Below, piece after piece: positions 7,201 through 14,569 of a stretch of DNA of 15,765 nt. The DNA lies in contig JBBSCP010000070.1 in assembly GCA_038250135.1 (NCBI GenBank), forward strand, positions 1 through 15,765, read 5' to 3'. Both the position numbers and the translations under genes were made by a program. Every line of letters begins with the position of its first letter. Position 1 is the stretch's first letter. Below the pieces are notes generated by a model. That model was not told where the DNA came from and searched no databases. It saw nothing but the letters and a program-made list of their open reading frames with translations. The stretch is from Falsiroseomonas sp038250135. GTDB lineage: Bacteria; Pseudomonadota; Alphaproteobacteria; Acetobacterales; Acetobacteraceae.

Positions 7201-8402
7201 CTGGCCGCGTCCCAGTTCCAGAATCCCTCCCCCTCACGACGATGCAAGCCGGCGAGGACCATCTCGTGCACCTCGCTCGCGCCGTCCACCAGCCGCGCCT
7301 GACGCGCGTAGCGGTAGATCCATTCCGCCACCGTGTCCTTGGAATAGCCGAGCGCGCCTTGCAGCTGCACCGCCGTGTCGGCGCACAGATGCAACGTGTC
7401 GGCGACATGGTTCTTCGCCATGCTGACCTCCTTGCGCGCGAAATCGCCGGAATCGAGCTTCCACGCCGCCTTCATGGTCAGCAGCCGGCCGATCTCGACC
7501 GCCATGGCGCAACGGCCGAGCCGCATCTGCGCACTCTCACGCTCGGCGAGGCGGATGCCGAACCCCTCTCGGTGCTCGGCATACTCGGCCACGATCTCCA
7601 GGCAGCGCTTGGCGAGGCCGAGCCAGCGCATGCAATGCGTGAGCCGCGCCGGGCCGAGCCGCATCTGGGTGAGCTTCAGCCCCTCCCCCACCCCCAGCAG
7701 CACCTGGTCCTCCGGGATTTCGAGGCCCTCGAACAGCAATTCACAATGCCCGCCATGCTCCTCCGGCCCCATGATCGGGATGCGGCGGAGGATGCGCCAG
7801 CCGGGCTGGTCGCGGTGGAACAGGAAGGCGGTGAGGCCCTTGCGCGGATCGTCGCTGGTGCGTGCCATCAGGATGAAATGGGCCGCCACGCCAGCACCCG
7901 TGATGAACCATTTGCCTCCCTCGATCACGAAGCGGTCGCCGCGCTTCGTCGCGCGCGTGACGATCATGCCGGGGTCGGACCCACCACCCGGCGCGGGCTC
8001 GGTCATCGCGAAGGCGGAACGCACCTCGCCCCGCGCGATCGGATCGAGCCACCGCGCGCGCTGCGCTGGCGTTCCAGCCTGCGCCAGCACGCGCATGTTG
8101 CCGTCATCGGGGGCGGCGCAGTTGAATACGACGGGGCCAAACAGGCTGCGATTGGCGGCCTCATAGAACGCCGCCTGGGCGACCATCGAAAGCCCGAGTC
8201 CGCCATGCGCTTGCGGCACCTGCGGCGACCACAGCCCCGCCGCCTGCGCCTTGGCGCGCAGCACGGCGAGCGGTGCCTCGGCGATATTCTCGTGCTCGTC
8301 CCAATTCGTGCGGTCCGCCTCGACGGGCAGCACCTCGCCCGCGATGAAGTCGGCGACACGGCGGCGCAGCGCCTCGGCGTCGGGGGGCAGGGTGAAATCC
8401 AT
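7197..8402 (-). CDS. ACAD10/11-like acyl-CoA dehydrogenase (LvaC-like)
   Basis: 401 aa from ATG 8402 (MDFTLPPDAEALR). Flavin-dependent acyl-CoA dehydrogenase fold: N-terminal helical domain, middle beta domain with FAMTEPAPGGGSDP (the flavin/substrate strand) and GGKWFITGAG, and C-terminal helices with the FAD-contact block LQGALGYSKDTVAEW. The MCAD-type YEGT catalytic loop is replaced by LVDGASEVH, as in the ACAD10/11 and LvaC group. In that group the enzyme removes phosphate from a 4-phosphoacyl-CoA to give the enoyl-CoA, rather than carrying out ordinary beta-oxidation; this activity is inferred from subfamily and neighbours. AGG lies 8 nt upstream; the start is only 8 bp after the SDR stop and the stop overlaps the kinase start. 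Alternative: an ordinary branched-chain ACAD, less likely given context. Confidence 0.9.
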   Translation of the reverse strand: MDFTLPPDAEALRRRVADFIAGEVLPVEADRTNWDEHENIAEAPLAVLRAKAQAAGLWSPQVPQAHGGLGLSMVAQAAFYEAANRSLFGPVVFNCAAPDDGNMRVLAQAGTPAQRARWLDPIARGEVRSAFAMTEPAPGGGSDPGMIVTRATKRGDRFVIEGGKWFITGAGVAAHFILMARTSDDPRKGLTAFLFHRDQPGWRILRRIPIMGPEEHGGHCELLFEGLEIPEDQVLLGVGEGLKLTQMRLGPARLTHCMRWLGLAKRCLEIVAEYAEHREGFGIRLAERESAQMRLGRCAMAVEIGRLLTMKAAWKLDSGDFARKEVSMAKNHVADTLHLCADTAVQLQGALGYSKDTVAEWIYRYARQARLVDGASEVHEMVLAGLHRREGEGFWNWDAAR

Positions 8403-8410
8403 GGCGGGGC

Positions 8411-9190
8411 CTACAGCGAGTTGACGTGGTGGGCGCCATCCACCGGCAGCACGCACCCGCTGAGATAGCGCGAGGCACCGGCGGCGAGCAGCAGGAAAGG
8501 CGCGTCGAGATCCTCAAGCCGGCCGAGGCGGCGCATCGGGATGCGGCGGATCATCGCCTGGCCGGCATCGGTTGCGAAGAAGTCCCGGTTCAGGTCGGTC
8601 TCAATGTAGCCGGGCGCCAGCGCGTTCACCCGGATGCCGTAGCGCGCCCATTCGAGGGCCAGCGCCCGCGTCATCTGCACCAGGCCGGCCTTGGAGATGG
8701 CGTAGGGGGCGACGCCCGACGCCACGCGCAGGCCCAGGATGGAGGCGATGTTGACGATATCGCCGCCACCCTCACGCATCTGGCGGGCGGCCGCGGTGGC
8801 GCAGAGCCAGGCGCCACGCAGATTGGTGTCGAGGATCCGGTCGAAATCCGCCGCGCTGGTCTCGATGGCGGCGCGCGTCTCGGCCAGGCCGGCATTGTTC
8901 ACCAGCAGGTCGAGCCCCCCGCCCGCCGCGATGCGCGCGAAACCGCCCTGCACCGAGGCATCGTCGGTGACGTCGAGCACCAGCGTCTCGACGCGCGCGG
9001 CACCGACAGCGCGGCAGGCCTCGGCCGTGGCGCCGAGGCGCTCGGCCGAACGCCCGGCGAGCCAGAGCACTGCCACGCCGTGGCGGGCCAGGAGCGTGGC
9101 GAAGTGCGCACCAAGCCCGGCGGAGGCGCCCGTCACCAGGGCGCGGCGACCGGCAAGGCTCGCGGCCATGGCGACGACGGGTTCGGACAT
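8411..9190 (-). CDS. Short-chain dehydrogenase/reductase (candidate LvaD)
   Basis: 259 aa classical SDR, from ATG 9190 with AGGAG 9 nt upstream; the longer open frame to 9247 lacks support. Rossmann motif TGASAGLG (20-27), Asp73 in VLDVTD, NNAG (98-101), catalytic Ser150 in NIASILG, and YAISK with Tyr163/Lys167; all catalytic residues are present. The sequence after the second strand (AGRSAERL) suggests NADP preference, from the Arg. First gene of the three-gene operon with ACAD and kinase. By analogy with LvaD it would reduce a 4-ketoacyl-CoA (for example levulinyl-CoA) to the 4-hydroxyacyl-CoA. On sequence alone it could equally be a 3-oxoacyl-ACP-reductase-like SDR; the specific role rests on the neighbours. 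Confidence 0.9.
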   Translation of the reverse strand: MSEPVVAMAASLAGRRALVTGASAGLGAHFATLLARHGVAVLWLAGRSAERLGATAEACRAVGAARVETLVLDVTDDASVQGGFARIAAGGGLDLLVNNAGLAETRAAIETSAADFDRILDTNLRGAWLCATAAARQMREGGGDIVNIASILGLRVASGVAPYAISKAGLVQMTRALALEWARYGIRVNALAPGYIETDLNRDFFATDAGQAMIRRIPMRRLGRLEDLDAPFLLLAAGASRYLSGCVLPVDGAHHVNSL

Positions 9191-9274
9191 GATGGGCGGC
9201 TCCTGCCGATCGTCGGTGAGTGATTGTGGCCTGCCAGGATGACGCACAAGGCGCCGCGCGGCGAGGCCGGCCGC

Positions 9275-11101
9275 TCACCCATGCGTGGCGCTGGGTCCGT
9301 CGGGTGGGTAGCCCTGGCGTAGCCAATCGACCACCTTGAGCGGCCGGCGCTTGGGCGTGCTGGCGGCCTGACGTCGGGCATAGACCGCGTGCAGCAGCAC
9401 CTCCCCACCCGTCGATCGGTCGAGTGTCAAACGCCGGTTGAAAGTTTCCGCCGATCCGGGATGCTTCCCGATGACGGCCACCGCCGTTTGCGGCAGGCGC
9501 TGCGCGACCAGGCGCAGCAAGGCATCGGCGGAGGCGGGATCCAGCGCATCGGTGGCATCGCCCAGCACCACCCAATCCGGCCGCAGCAGCAGCAAGCGCG
9601 CGAAGGCCAAGCGCTGCAGATCGGCACTGTTGAGCACTTCCGACCAATCCTCGGACTGGTCGATGCGTGCGGACAGGGCTTGGAGCCCGACGGCGCCCAG
9701 CGCCTCCACGATAGTCTCGTCGTCCGCCGGGTCGGGTAGCGCCAGGGCGTTGCGCAGCGTTCCCTGCGGCAGGAACAGCCGGCGACCCACGGCGACCATC
9801 AGCGCATCGGCCGGCAGATCGACCCGGCCATAGCCCCAGGGCCAGATGCCCGCGACCACCCGAAACAGCGCCGCCGCCGCCTCCGGATCGCCATCCACAA
9901 GCACCTGCTCGCCGGGTTCGACCCGCAGCGTCAGGTTGTTCAGCAGCGCCGTGCCGTCGGGCTCCGCCACCGAAAGGTCGGAGACGCCGAGCCAGCGGCC
10001 GGGCGCGCGGTGCATGTTGATGGCGGTGTCGCCGGCCCGCGCGGCCTCCAGCGCCACCACCCGCACCGCCTCCTCCAGCGCCAGCACGCGCTCGACCGAG
10101 GCGCGCCATTCGGCGATGCGCGGCAGGTTGTCCACGGGCCAGGAGAGCGCCGCCGTGACCTGCTGGAAGGCCTGCGCCGACTGCATCAGGCGGCCGAGCG
10201 TCAATGTGCCCTCCAGGAAGCGCGGCGTGCCGACCAGGAGGGGGAACACGGCGGCCAGCGTGACGTAGCCGGAGGAGAAGGCAATCAGCCGTGCCAGGCC
10301 GACCGACTGGTCCTTCCAGGCCATCGCGATCGTCTCGAACCCCGTGGCCAGACGGCTGCGCTCGGCGGGTTCGGCGCGGGCGAGGGCAATCGCCTCGGCA
10401 AACTCGCGCGCCCGGACCAGATCGTAGCGAAAATTCGCCTCCTTGGTCTGGCGCGTATCGGTGGCGCGCACCAGCGGCCGGCCCAGCACGAAGGCGACCG
10501 CGGCGCCGATCCCGGCATAGAGGAAGGCGAGCAGCACCAGGTGGCCCGGCACATCGATCCCGCCCACCTTGATCCAGCCGGACAGCGACCACAGGACGCC
10601 CACGAAGGTCACCAGCAGCAGCACGCAGTAGAACAGCGTGCTGGCGAGGTCGACCGCGGCTTCCGTTGTCACACGGATGTCCTCGGCGATGCGGCCATCG
10701 GGGTTGGCGTGGTCGCCGGGGATGAGCGCGGCCTGGAAATGCCGTGCATCCTCCATCCAGTGGCCAAGGACGCGCGCGGTCAGCCAGCGCCGCCAATCCA
10801 GCTGCAGGTGCCGCCGCACCGCCAGGTGGCCCATATTGGTGATCATGGTCCCGGCCAGGATCAGTGCGAAGATGCCGATTTGCGTCATCGCATTTTCTGT
10901 CGAGCGCCGCTCCAGCGCGTCGAACAGGTCCGCGCTCCAGACATTGAGGCGCAGCACCAGCCCGATCTGGCACAGCACGAGCAGGCCCAGCAGGCCGGTC
11001 AGCAGTCGCGGCCGCCAGCGCCCCTTCTCGGTCCAGTAGGGCGCGGCAAGCCGGGCGAAATCACGGAAGAAATTGTGGCTGACGGGCACGACATCGCTCA
11101 T
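9275..11101 (-). CDS. SbmA/YddA-type ABC half-transporter with degenerate ATPase domain
   Basis: 608 aa from ATG 11101. ABC_membrane_2 (SbmA/BacA-like) membrane domain: helices near 33-50, 75-90, 155-175, 188-207 and 272-290, with the family block IPGDHANPDGRIAEDI (127-142), followed by an ABC ATPase-like domain (from about 368). The fold framework survives (LTLRVEPGEQVLV, then LFRVVAGIWPWGYGRV), but key residues are gone: Walker A reads GDPEAAAALFR (404-414) with no GK[ST] and one residue short; the signature reads LNSADLQR instead of LSGGEQQR; Walker B reads VVLGDATDALD instead of LDEATSALD. His547 of the H-loop region remains. ATP hydrolysis at this domain is therefore unlikely. Substrate unknown; the family moves peptides, vitamins or fatty-acyl compounds. 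In-frame starts at 11149 (GTG) and 11125 are possible. It ends 84 bp before the SDR gene on the same strand. Confidence 0.88.
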   Translation of the reverse strand: MSDVVPVSHNFFRDFARLAAPYWTEKGRWRPRLLTGLLGLLVLCQIGLVLRLNVWSADLFDALERRSTENAMTQIGIFALILAGTMITNMGHLAVRRHLQLDWRRWLTARVLGHWMEDARHFQAALIPGDHANPDGRIAEDIRVTTEAAVDLASTLFYCVLLLVTFVGVLWSLSGWIKVGGIDVPGHLVLLAFLYAGIGAAVAFVLGRPLVRATDTRQTKEANFRYDLVRAREFAEAIALARAEPAERSRLATGFETIAMAWKDQSVGLARLIAFSSGYVTLAAVFPLLVGTPRFLEGTLTLGRLMQSAQAFQQVTAALSWPVDNLPRIAEWRASVERVLALEEAVRVVALEAARAGDTAINMHRAPGRWLGVSDLSVAEPDGTALLNNLTLRVEPGEQVLVDGDPEAAAALFRVVAGIWPWGYGRVDLPADALMVAVGRRLFLPQGTLRNALALPDPADDETIVEALGAVGLQALSARIDQSEDWSEVLNSADLQRLAFARLLLLRPDWVVLGDATDALDPASADALLRLVAQRLPQTAVAVIGKHPGSAETFNRRLTLDRSTGGEVLLHAVYARRQAASTPKRRPLKVVDWLRQGYPPDGPSATHG

Positions 11102-11343
11102 GGTCTGGTCGTCGCTTTGCTGCATCGGGTGTTGGCAGGAAGGTTCCACGCGCGGGCCGGTCAGCTTAGCAGGTGCTCAACCGCCACGTCGTTCAACGGA
11201 TGCCGGCGGCCCGGCGTCGCTTCCTGCGATTGCCGTCACGAAGATGTTCAATGCGCGGCGGGCAAGGCTGATGTCTGCGCAATGACGAGAAAGTCGGCTG
11301 CTGGAGCGGCGGCGCGAAGCCCGGTCAGTGGAAGGCGGCCTAT

Positions 11344-11476
11344 CCCGAGGGGTCAGGCCGGCTCATCGCCGCCGGTGAGGCGCCGCAGATTCTCGGGATC
11401 AGCCGTAAAACGGTTGCCAAGCTGTGTCGGTACCAGCACAGCGCCACCATCACCGATGTCAGCAGCGCAGCACGGC
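11344..11476 (+). other. Possible helix-turn-helix gene relic
   Basis: A plus-strand frame not starting with ATG reads LIAAGEAPQILGISRKTVAKL, similar in style to the C-terminal HTH of serine recombinases and related DNA-binding proteins. It is only about 45 codons long before it enters the antisense of the decayed operon. The same DNA carries the short minus-strand frame above; at most one of the two is real. Confidence 0.2.
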
Positions 11477-11480
11477 TCAT
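11353..11480 (-). pseudogene. Third frame of decayed Rieske operon (very short)
   Basis: An ATG at 11480 overlaps the preceding stop as ATGA (11477-11480), as a translationally coupled third gene would. It begins MSRAALLTSVMVAL, signal-peptide-like, but then runs into unlikely sequence. A minus-one shift near 11438 moves into a frame reading VPTQLGNRFTADPENLRRL and ending at 11353-11355. The product would be about 42 residues and no family is recognised. The coupled start and the change in frame quality are the only support. Confidence 0.3.
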
Positions 11481-12161
11481 CGGACGGGCGCCGGATCCGC
11501 GAGGAAAACCAGCATGCCGCCGCGCCGCTCGACCGCGCCTTCGAGGGTGACGCGCAGCCCGATATGGCTGCGCAGGCCAGGCGGCAGGCGCGTGCCGTCA
11601 GCGGCGCCCATGCGCAGGAAGGCATGGCCTGCAACCGGAGCGGTGCGACGAACACCGCCGGCAAGTCACCGTCCAGGCAGAGCACCGCGCACGCGCGATG
11701 GCCGAGCCCGGTGCCCGGGCGATGCCCGGCAATGCGGTCTCGGCCGGCTCCAGTGGATTGCCAAGCACCAGCATGTCGATGTCGCCCCGCGCCAAGGCAA
11801 ATCCTTGCGCCACGACGGTCCGGCCCTCGAGAGCCGGGTCGATCGTCGCGCCGCGCTTGCCATCATCGGCCAGCAGCACGGCGCGGCCGCGCGGGGCGGC
11901 AGCGTCGGGCGGCAGGTGCAGCACGGGATAGGGTGCCAGGGTCAGCACGCCGGTCAGCGCCGTCTCGCCCAGTGGCAAGGGCATGGTCGCGCCCGGCAGC
12001 AGGGCAAAGCGCGGCCCGGCGGGATCATCCGCCGTAGCGCCCAGCAGCAGCGCCATCGCGCCGCCGCCGAGCGGCACCGCCAACACCGCCAGCAACAGGA
12101 AGCGCCGCAGGCCGGGGGCAACCTGCCGCTGCCAGCCGATGAAGAAGCGCTCGGCGTTCAT
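11477..12161 (-). pseudogene. Membrane-anchored protein of the Rieske operon, broken by two frameshifts
   Basis: Starts at ATG 12161 (MNAERFFIGWQRQ), overlapping the Rieske stop as ATGA. One N-terminal membrane anchor (FLLLAVLAVPLGGGAMALLL), then a beta-rich extracytoplasmic domain. Frame 1 is sensible to about GNPLEPAE; then the coherent sequence moves by minus one (within about 11722-11760) to PGTGLGHRACAVLCLDGD and LPAVFVA, and by minus one again near 11644 to PVAGHAFLRMGAADGTRL, ending in MLVFLADPAPVR and stop 11477-11479. The reconstructed product is about 228 aa. The Cys/His motif HRACAVLC suggests redox or metal binding; I recall similar proteins next to Rieske proteins but cannot name the family. 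Either a true pseudogene or a sequence with missing bases. Confidence 0.6.
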
Positions 12162-12642
12162 GCGACGCTCTCCGGCAAGGCCAGGGGTTCCACAAATGTG
12201 CCGGGCGGGTTGGGGCGCGGGTGGAGCAGCACCTGCCCCCCCTCCAGACGCAGCCGATAGGTGGCGAGCTTCTCGATGAAGGGCGGCGGCGCGCAGCCAT
12301 CGGCGAGGCGGTACTGGAAGCCGTGCCAGGGGCAGGTGATGCAACCATCCACCACGCGCCCCTCGCCGAGCGGACCGTTCTGGTGCGCGCAGAGATTGGT
12401 CACGGCGGAGAGCCTGCGTTCAGCCGGAAGATCGCCACCGGCTCGCCGTCCGGCGGTCGCACCACCACCGCGCCGCCCTCCGGCACGGCATCGGCCCGGG
12501 TCGTCACCAGCCAGGGCGCCTCGGCGGCGGGCGAGAGGTTTTGCTCGTCATCGGCCAGCGCAAGCCGCCCGGCGGCGATATGCAGTACCACAACGTGCGT
12601 GCTGCGGTTACGGCGCGGCGCGGCGCCTGCTCGGCGCGGCAA
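12158..12642 (-). pseudogene. Rieske [2Fe-2S] protein with a one-base deletion
   Basis: Two overlapping frames together encode a Rieske domain. The first (from about 12600) reads VPEGGAVVVRPPDGEPVAIF and RLNAG and hits TGA at 12400-12402; the second continues as RLSAVTNLCAHQNGPLGEG, with cluster ligands C-A-H and C-P-W-H separated by 16 residues, and ends PPGTFVEPLALPESVA. The shift is near 12417: restoring one G (AACGCAGG to AACGGCAGG) would give the usual FRLNGRLSAV. All four Fe-S ligands are intact. Upstream, a short LHIAAGR segment and a hydrophobic AAAALLLLQAQRHPY in a third frame may be what is left of a membrane part, so further disruption 5' is possible. The second half could still be made from a GTG (VTNLC), without the domain's first strands. 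Confidence 0.7.
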
Positions 12643-13005
12643 GGGCGTTGTTCACCTCCACCAAGGCCACCGGATCACGCGCCGGACCGTAGGGGTGGCG
12701 CTGCGCTTGGAGCAGCAGCAGCGCGGCCGCAGCAACTCTCGATACTTTCGCACGCTGTCGCCTTCTGACATCAGCCCGTCCTGCATCGCCAGTACTCGAT
12801 GCATGTTCGAGTTCGTGATGAGCCGTTACGCGATGACGATACAGCTGGCCGGCCGATCGCTTGGCACGCTGCTCGGCGCGGCTGGGGTGTATCTGGAGTA
12901 GGCCGGACGCGATGGACATCAGGCGCTTGAAAACCCCCGCAATGCGCAGGCGCACCGCGGGGTCAGGTCAGGGGTTCGGCCGCCTTGTGGCGACGCCCGG
13001 TCGCG
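12643..13005. other. Gene-free stretch of about 360 bp
   Basis: No gene is recognised on either strand. Open frames here have Arg/Ser-rich, non-protein-like composition apart from the short hydrophobic minus-strand segment near 12700. It lies between the end of the sorting-signal gene and the broken Rieske gene, and may be decayed coding DNA. Confidence 0.4.
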
Positions 13006-13767
13006 TCAGCCTCGGAGGCGACGCGCCGCGGCCAGGCCGAACAGCCCTGCCAGAAAGATGCCGAGCGCGGCTGGCGCCGGCACCGGTACCGGCGTGAACG
13101 CCACATCCGCACTGAACACCAGGCCGGACTACGTCACATGACGATCGGCGAAAAACACGTCGATCGAGTTTATGCCGGCCAGCAGGCCGCTGACCACGGT
13201 GGGCACGGCCGCCAACGCCTTCACGCCGCCATTGTCCACGACAAGCTGCCCGTTGACGAAGATCCAGGCGTCGTCATCGGCGCCGAGGGTCAGCGTGATC
13301 GAACCGCCGGCAGGTGCGTCGAAGTTGCCGAACAGATGGGCTGCGAGGTAGCCGAACGGATTGCCATTGCTTCCCACGCCGATGCCGCCGGGGAACAGGT
13401 TGGCCGGTGCGCTGAAGGGGATCGAGACAATGTTCGGGTAAACGGCGTTGGTGCTCACCAGGCCGGCCTGTGGCGTCCACCAGAGGACCTCGTTGGTCAA
13501 GGCATCCACGTTGGTGATGTTGTTGGAGTTGCCCGGCGCGAAACTGGCCGAGAACGCCGACCGCACCGGAGCGCCATTCGGCCCGAGCGCGGCATCCACC
13601 AGACCGAAGGTCTGTCCGTTGACGGCCTGTCCGGTGTCGGGATGGCCGAAGGCGATCGTGTACCACTGGGCCGTCAGGCTGCTCGGGCCAGCAATCGCGG
13701 TGCCGCCGAGGGCGAGCAGTCCGACGAAGGCGCCCAGCAGGCGGCGGCTTGTCTGCATGCAAATCAT
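13006..13767 (-). pseudogene. Exported fibro-slime-like protein with in-frame TAG before its VPLPA/PEP-CTERM tail
   Basis: The frame runs 254 codons from ATG 13767 (AGAGGA about 10 nt upstream) to TGA 13006-13008 and is interrupted only by TAG at 13129-13131 (codon 213). Residues 1-26 are a signal peptide (cleavage after AIA). Near 163-181 lies LGADDDAWIFVNGQLVVDNG, the hallmark of fibro-slime/PA14-like extracellular domains. Beyond the TAG the same frame reads SGLVFSADVAFT, then a sorting tail VPVPAPAALGIFLAGLFG with AAARRLRG: short Pro-rich motif, hydrophobic helix, Arg cluster, as in VPLPA/PEP-CTERM proteins. CAG to TAG is the simplest explanation, since a Gln fits. Without suppression the 212-aa product would be exported but lose its sorting/anchor signal. 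Confidence 0.8.
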
Positions 13768-14018
13768 GAAGCGAAATTCCTCTTCTCACTGTTCACCGGC
13801 TGGCGTAATCGCTCTACCGTCAGGTGCTTCGGAGCAAATCTTGGGCCACACTAATTTTCGTAGTCGCAACAGTGTCTTGCCGCGCCCTTCAGGCGCCGAT
13901 GGGGCCGGCATGTAAATTTTCCTGACTGCGCGTCCGGGTCACACCGGGACGTTGCCCGGGGCCTCAACCTCGGGCAGCACGAGAAACACACCCGCCTCTC
14001 CTGAACGGCCGAACTCAA

Positions 14019-14156
14019 CGCACTGGCAATGCGCTGGACAACCAAATCGACCGCGATGCAGGTGCCCACATTCTGGATGGCGGCGCGGGCAACGACGGCC
14101 CAGACTGTCCGGCCACCTCGGGCACACCAAGGTTCGGCCGACCGAAATCTACCTGA
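14019..14156 (+). pseudogene. Relic of an RTX calcium-binding repeat protein
   Basis: Within the roughly 600-bp stretch 13768-14372, which has no intact gene, one plus-strand frame reads TGNALDNQIDRDAGAHILD followed by GGAGND. This is the classical pattern of large RTX (hemolysin-type) proteins, where TGNA-DN-I-GNAGAN-L-DGGAGND precedes GGxGxD nonapeptides. Substitutions versus the pattern (GDR for TGN, H for N) and a stop 20 codons later show decay; neither the long protein nor further repeats are present. Upstream DNA back to about 13960 may belong to the same relic but is out of frame. Confidence 0.5.
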
Positions 14157-14372
14157 TCCACCTAAAGCGGAAATGCGCCATGTGGCGTAAGGGCCGCCGC
14201 ACGAACCTGTTCGGGTCTCCGCCGCCCGACGACGGTTGGGCGACGCGGGCGGCCTGATCGAAACCACCCGGGAAGGATTGGCCCAGAGGTTGTCCAGGTG
14301 TTCCGAAACCGACACCGGTATCCATCTTCATGGGGGCAGCCAGCCCCTAAAAAATTCGTGATTTCAAGGGGA

Positions 14373-14464
14373 TGGAGGAGGGGAAGGGATTCGAACCCTC
14401 GATAGGGTTTAACCCCTATAACGGTTTAGCAAACCGTCGCCTTCAGCCACTCGGCCACCCCTCC
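14373..14464 (-). tRNA. tRNA-Ser (anticodon GCU)
   Basis: 92 nt including an encoded CCA. Acceptor GGAGGGG pairs fully with CCCCTCC; the D-arm GGCCGAGTGGCTGAAGGC is serine-type; anticodon stem ACGGT/ACCGT around TTGCTAA gives GCT (codons AGC/AGU); the long variable arm ATAGGG/CCCTAT is typical of class II tRNAs; the T-arm has TTCGAAT. The discriminator base read between acceptor stem and CCA is U (position 14376) where bacterial tRNA-Ser normally has G. A T6 run follows downstream on the minus strand (about 14349-14354). Confidence 0.97.
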
Positions 14465-14500
14465 TCAGGGTGTTGAAGTCACACGACGCATGCGCCGCTC

Positions 14501-14529
14501 CTCATAGCCGGCCCTTACCCCCGGGGCAA
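14501..14529 (-). promoter_or_regulatory. Candidate promoter of tRNA-Ser
   Basis: On the minus strand: TTGCCC (14529-14524), 17-bp spacer, TATGAG (14506-14501). Initiation about 7 nt downstream would leave a 5' leader of about 30 nt before the mature tRNA at 14464. Confidence 0.45.
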
Positions 14530-14569
14530 GCGTGGCGCGTTCGGGCCGACAGGTCATCTGGCCACCTGG

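Noticed and set aside
8772..10973. 733-codon minus frame across the SDR and ABC genes
   Set aside because: It is the shifted frame of two real genes; composition is dominated by Arg, Ala, Gly and Pro.
10010..12037. 675-codon plus frame
   Set aside because: Antisense shadow of the ABC transporter and the decayed operon; His/Gln/Arg-rich with no domain.
12608..12955. 115-codon minus frame upstream of the Rieske relic
   Set aside because: Only the short AAAALLLLQAQRHPY part looks protein-like; the rest is charged and featureless.
13851..14315. 154-codon minus frame in the gap before tRNA-Ser
   Set aside because: No motif, Cys/Arg/Ser-rich, and it lies antisense to the RTX relic.
14334..14347. 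GGGG/CCCC inverted repeat near the tRNA 3' side as a terminator
   Set aside because: The T run lies on the wrong side of the stem for the minus-strand transcript, and the plus strand has A's instead.
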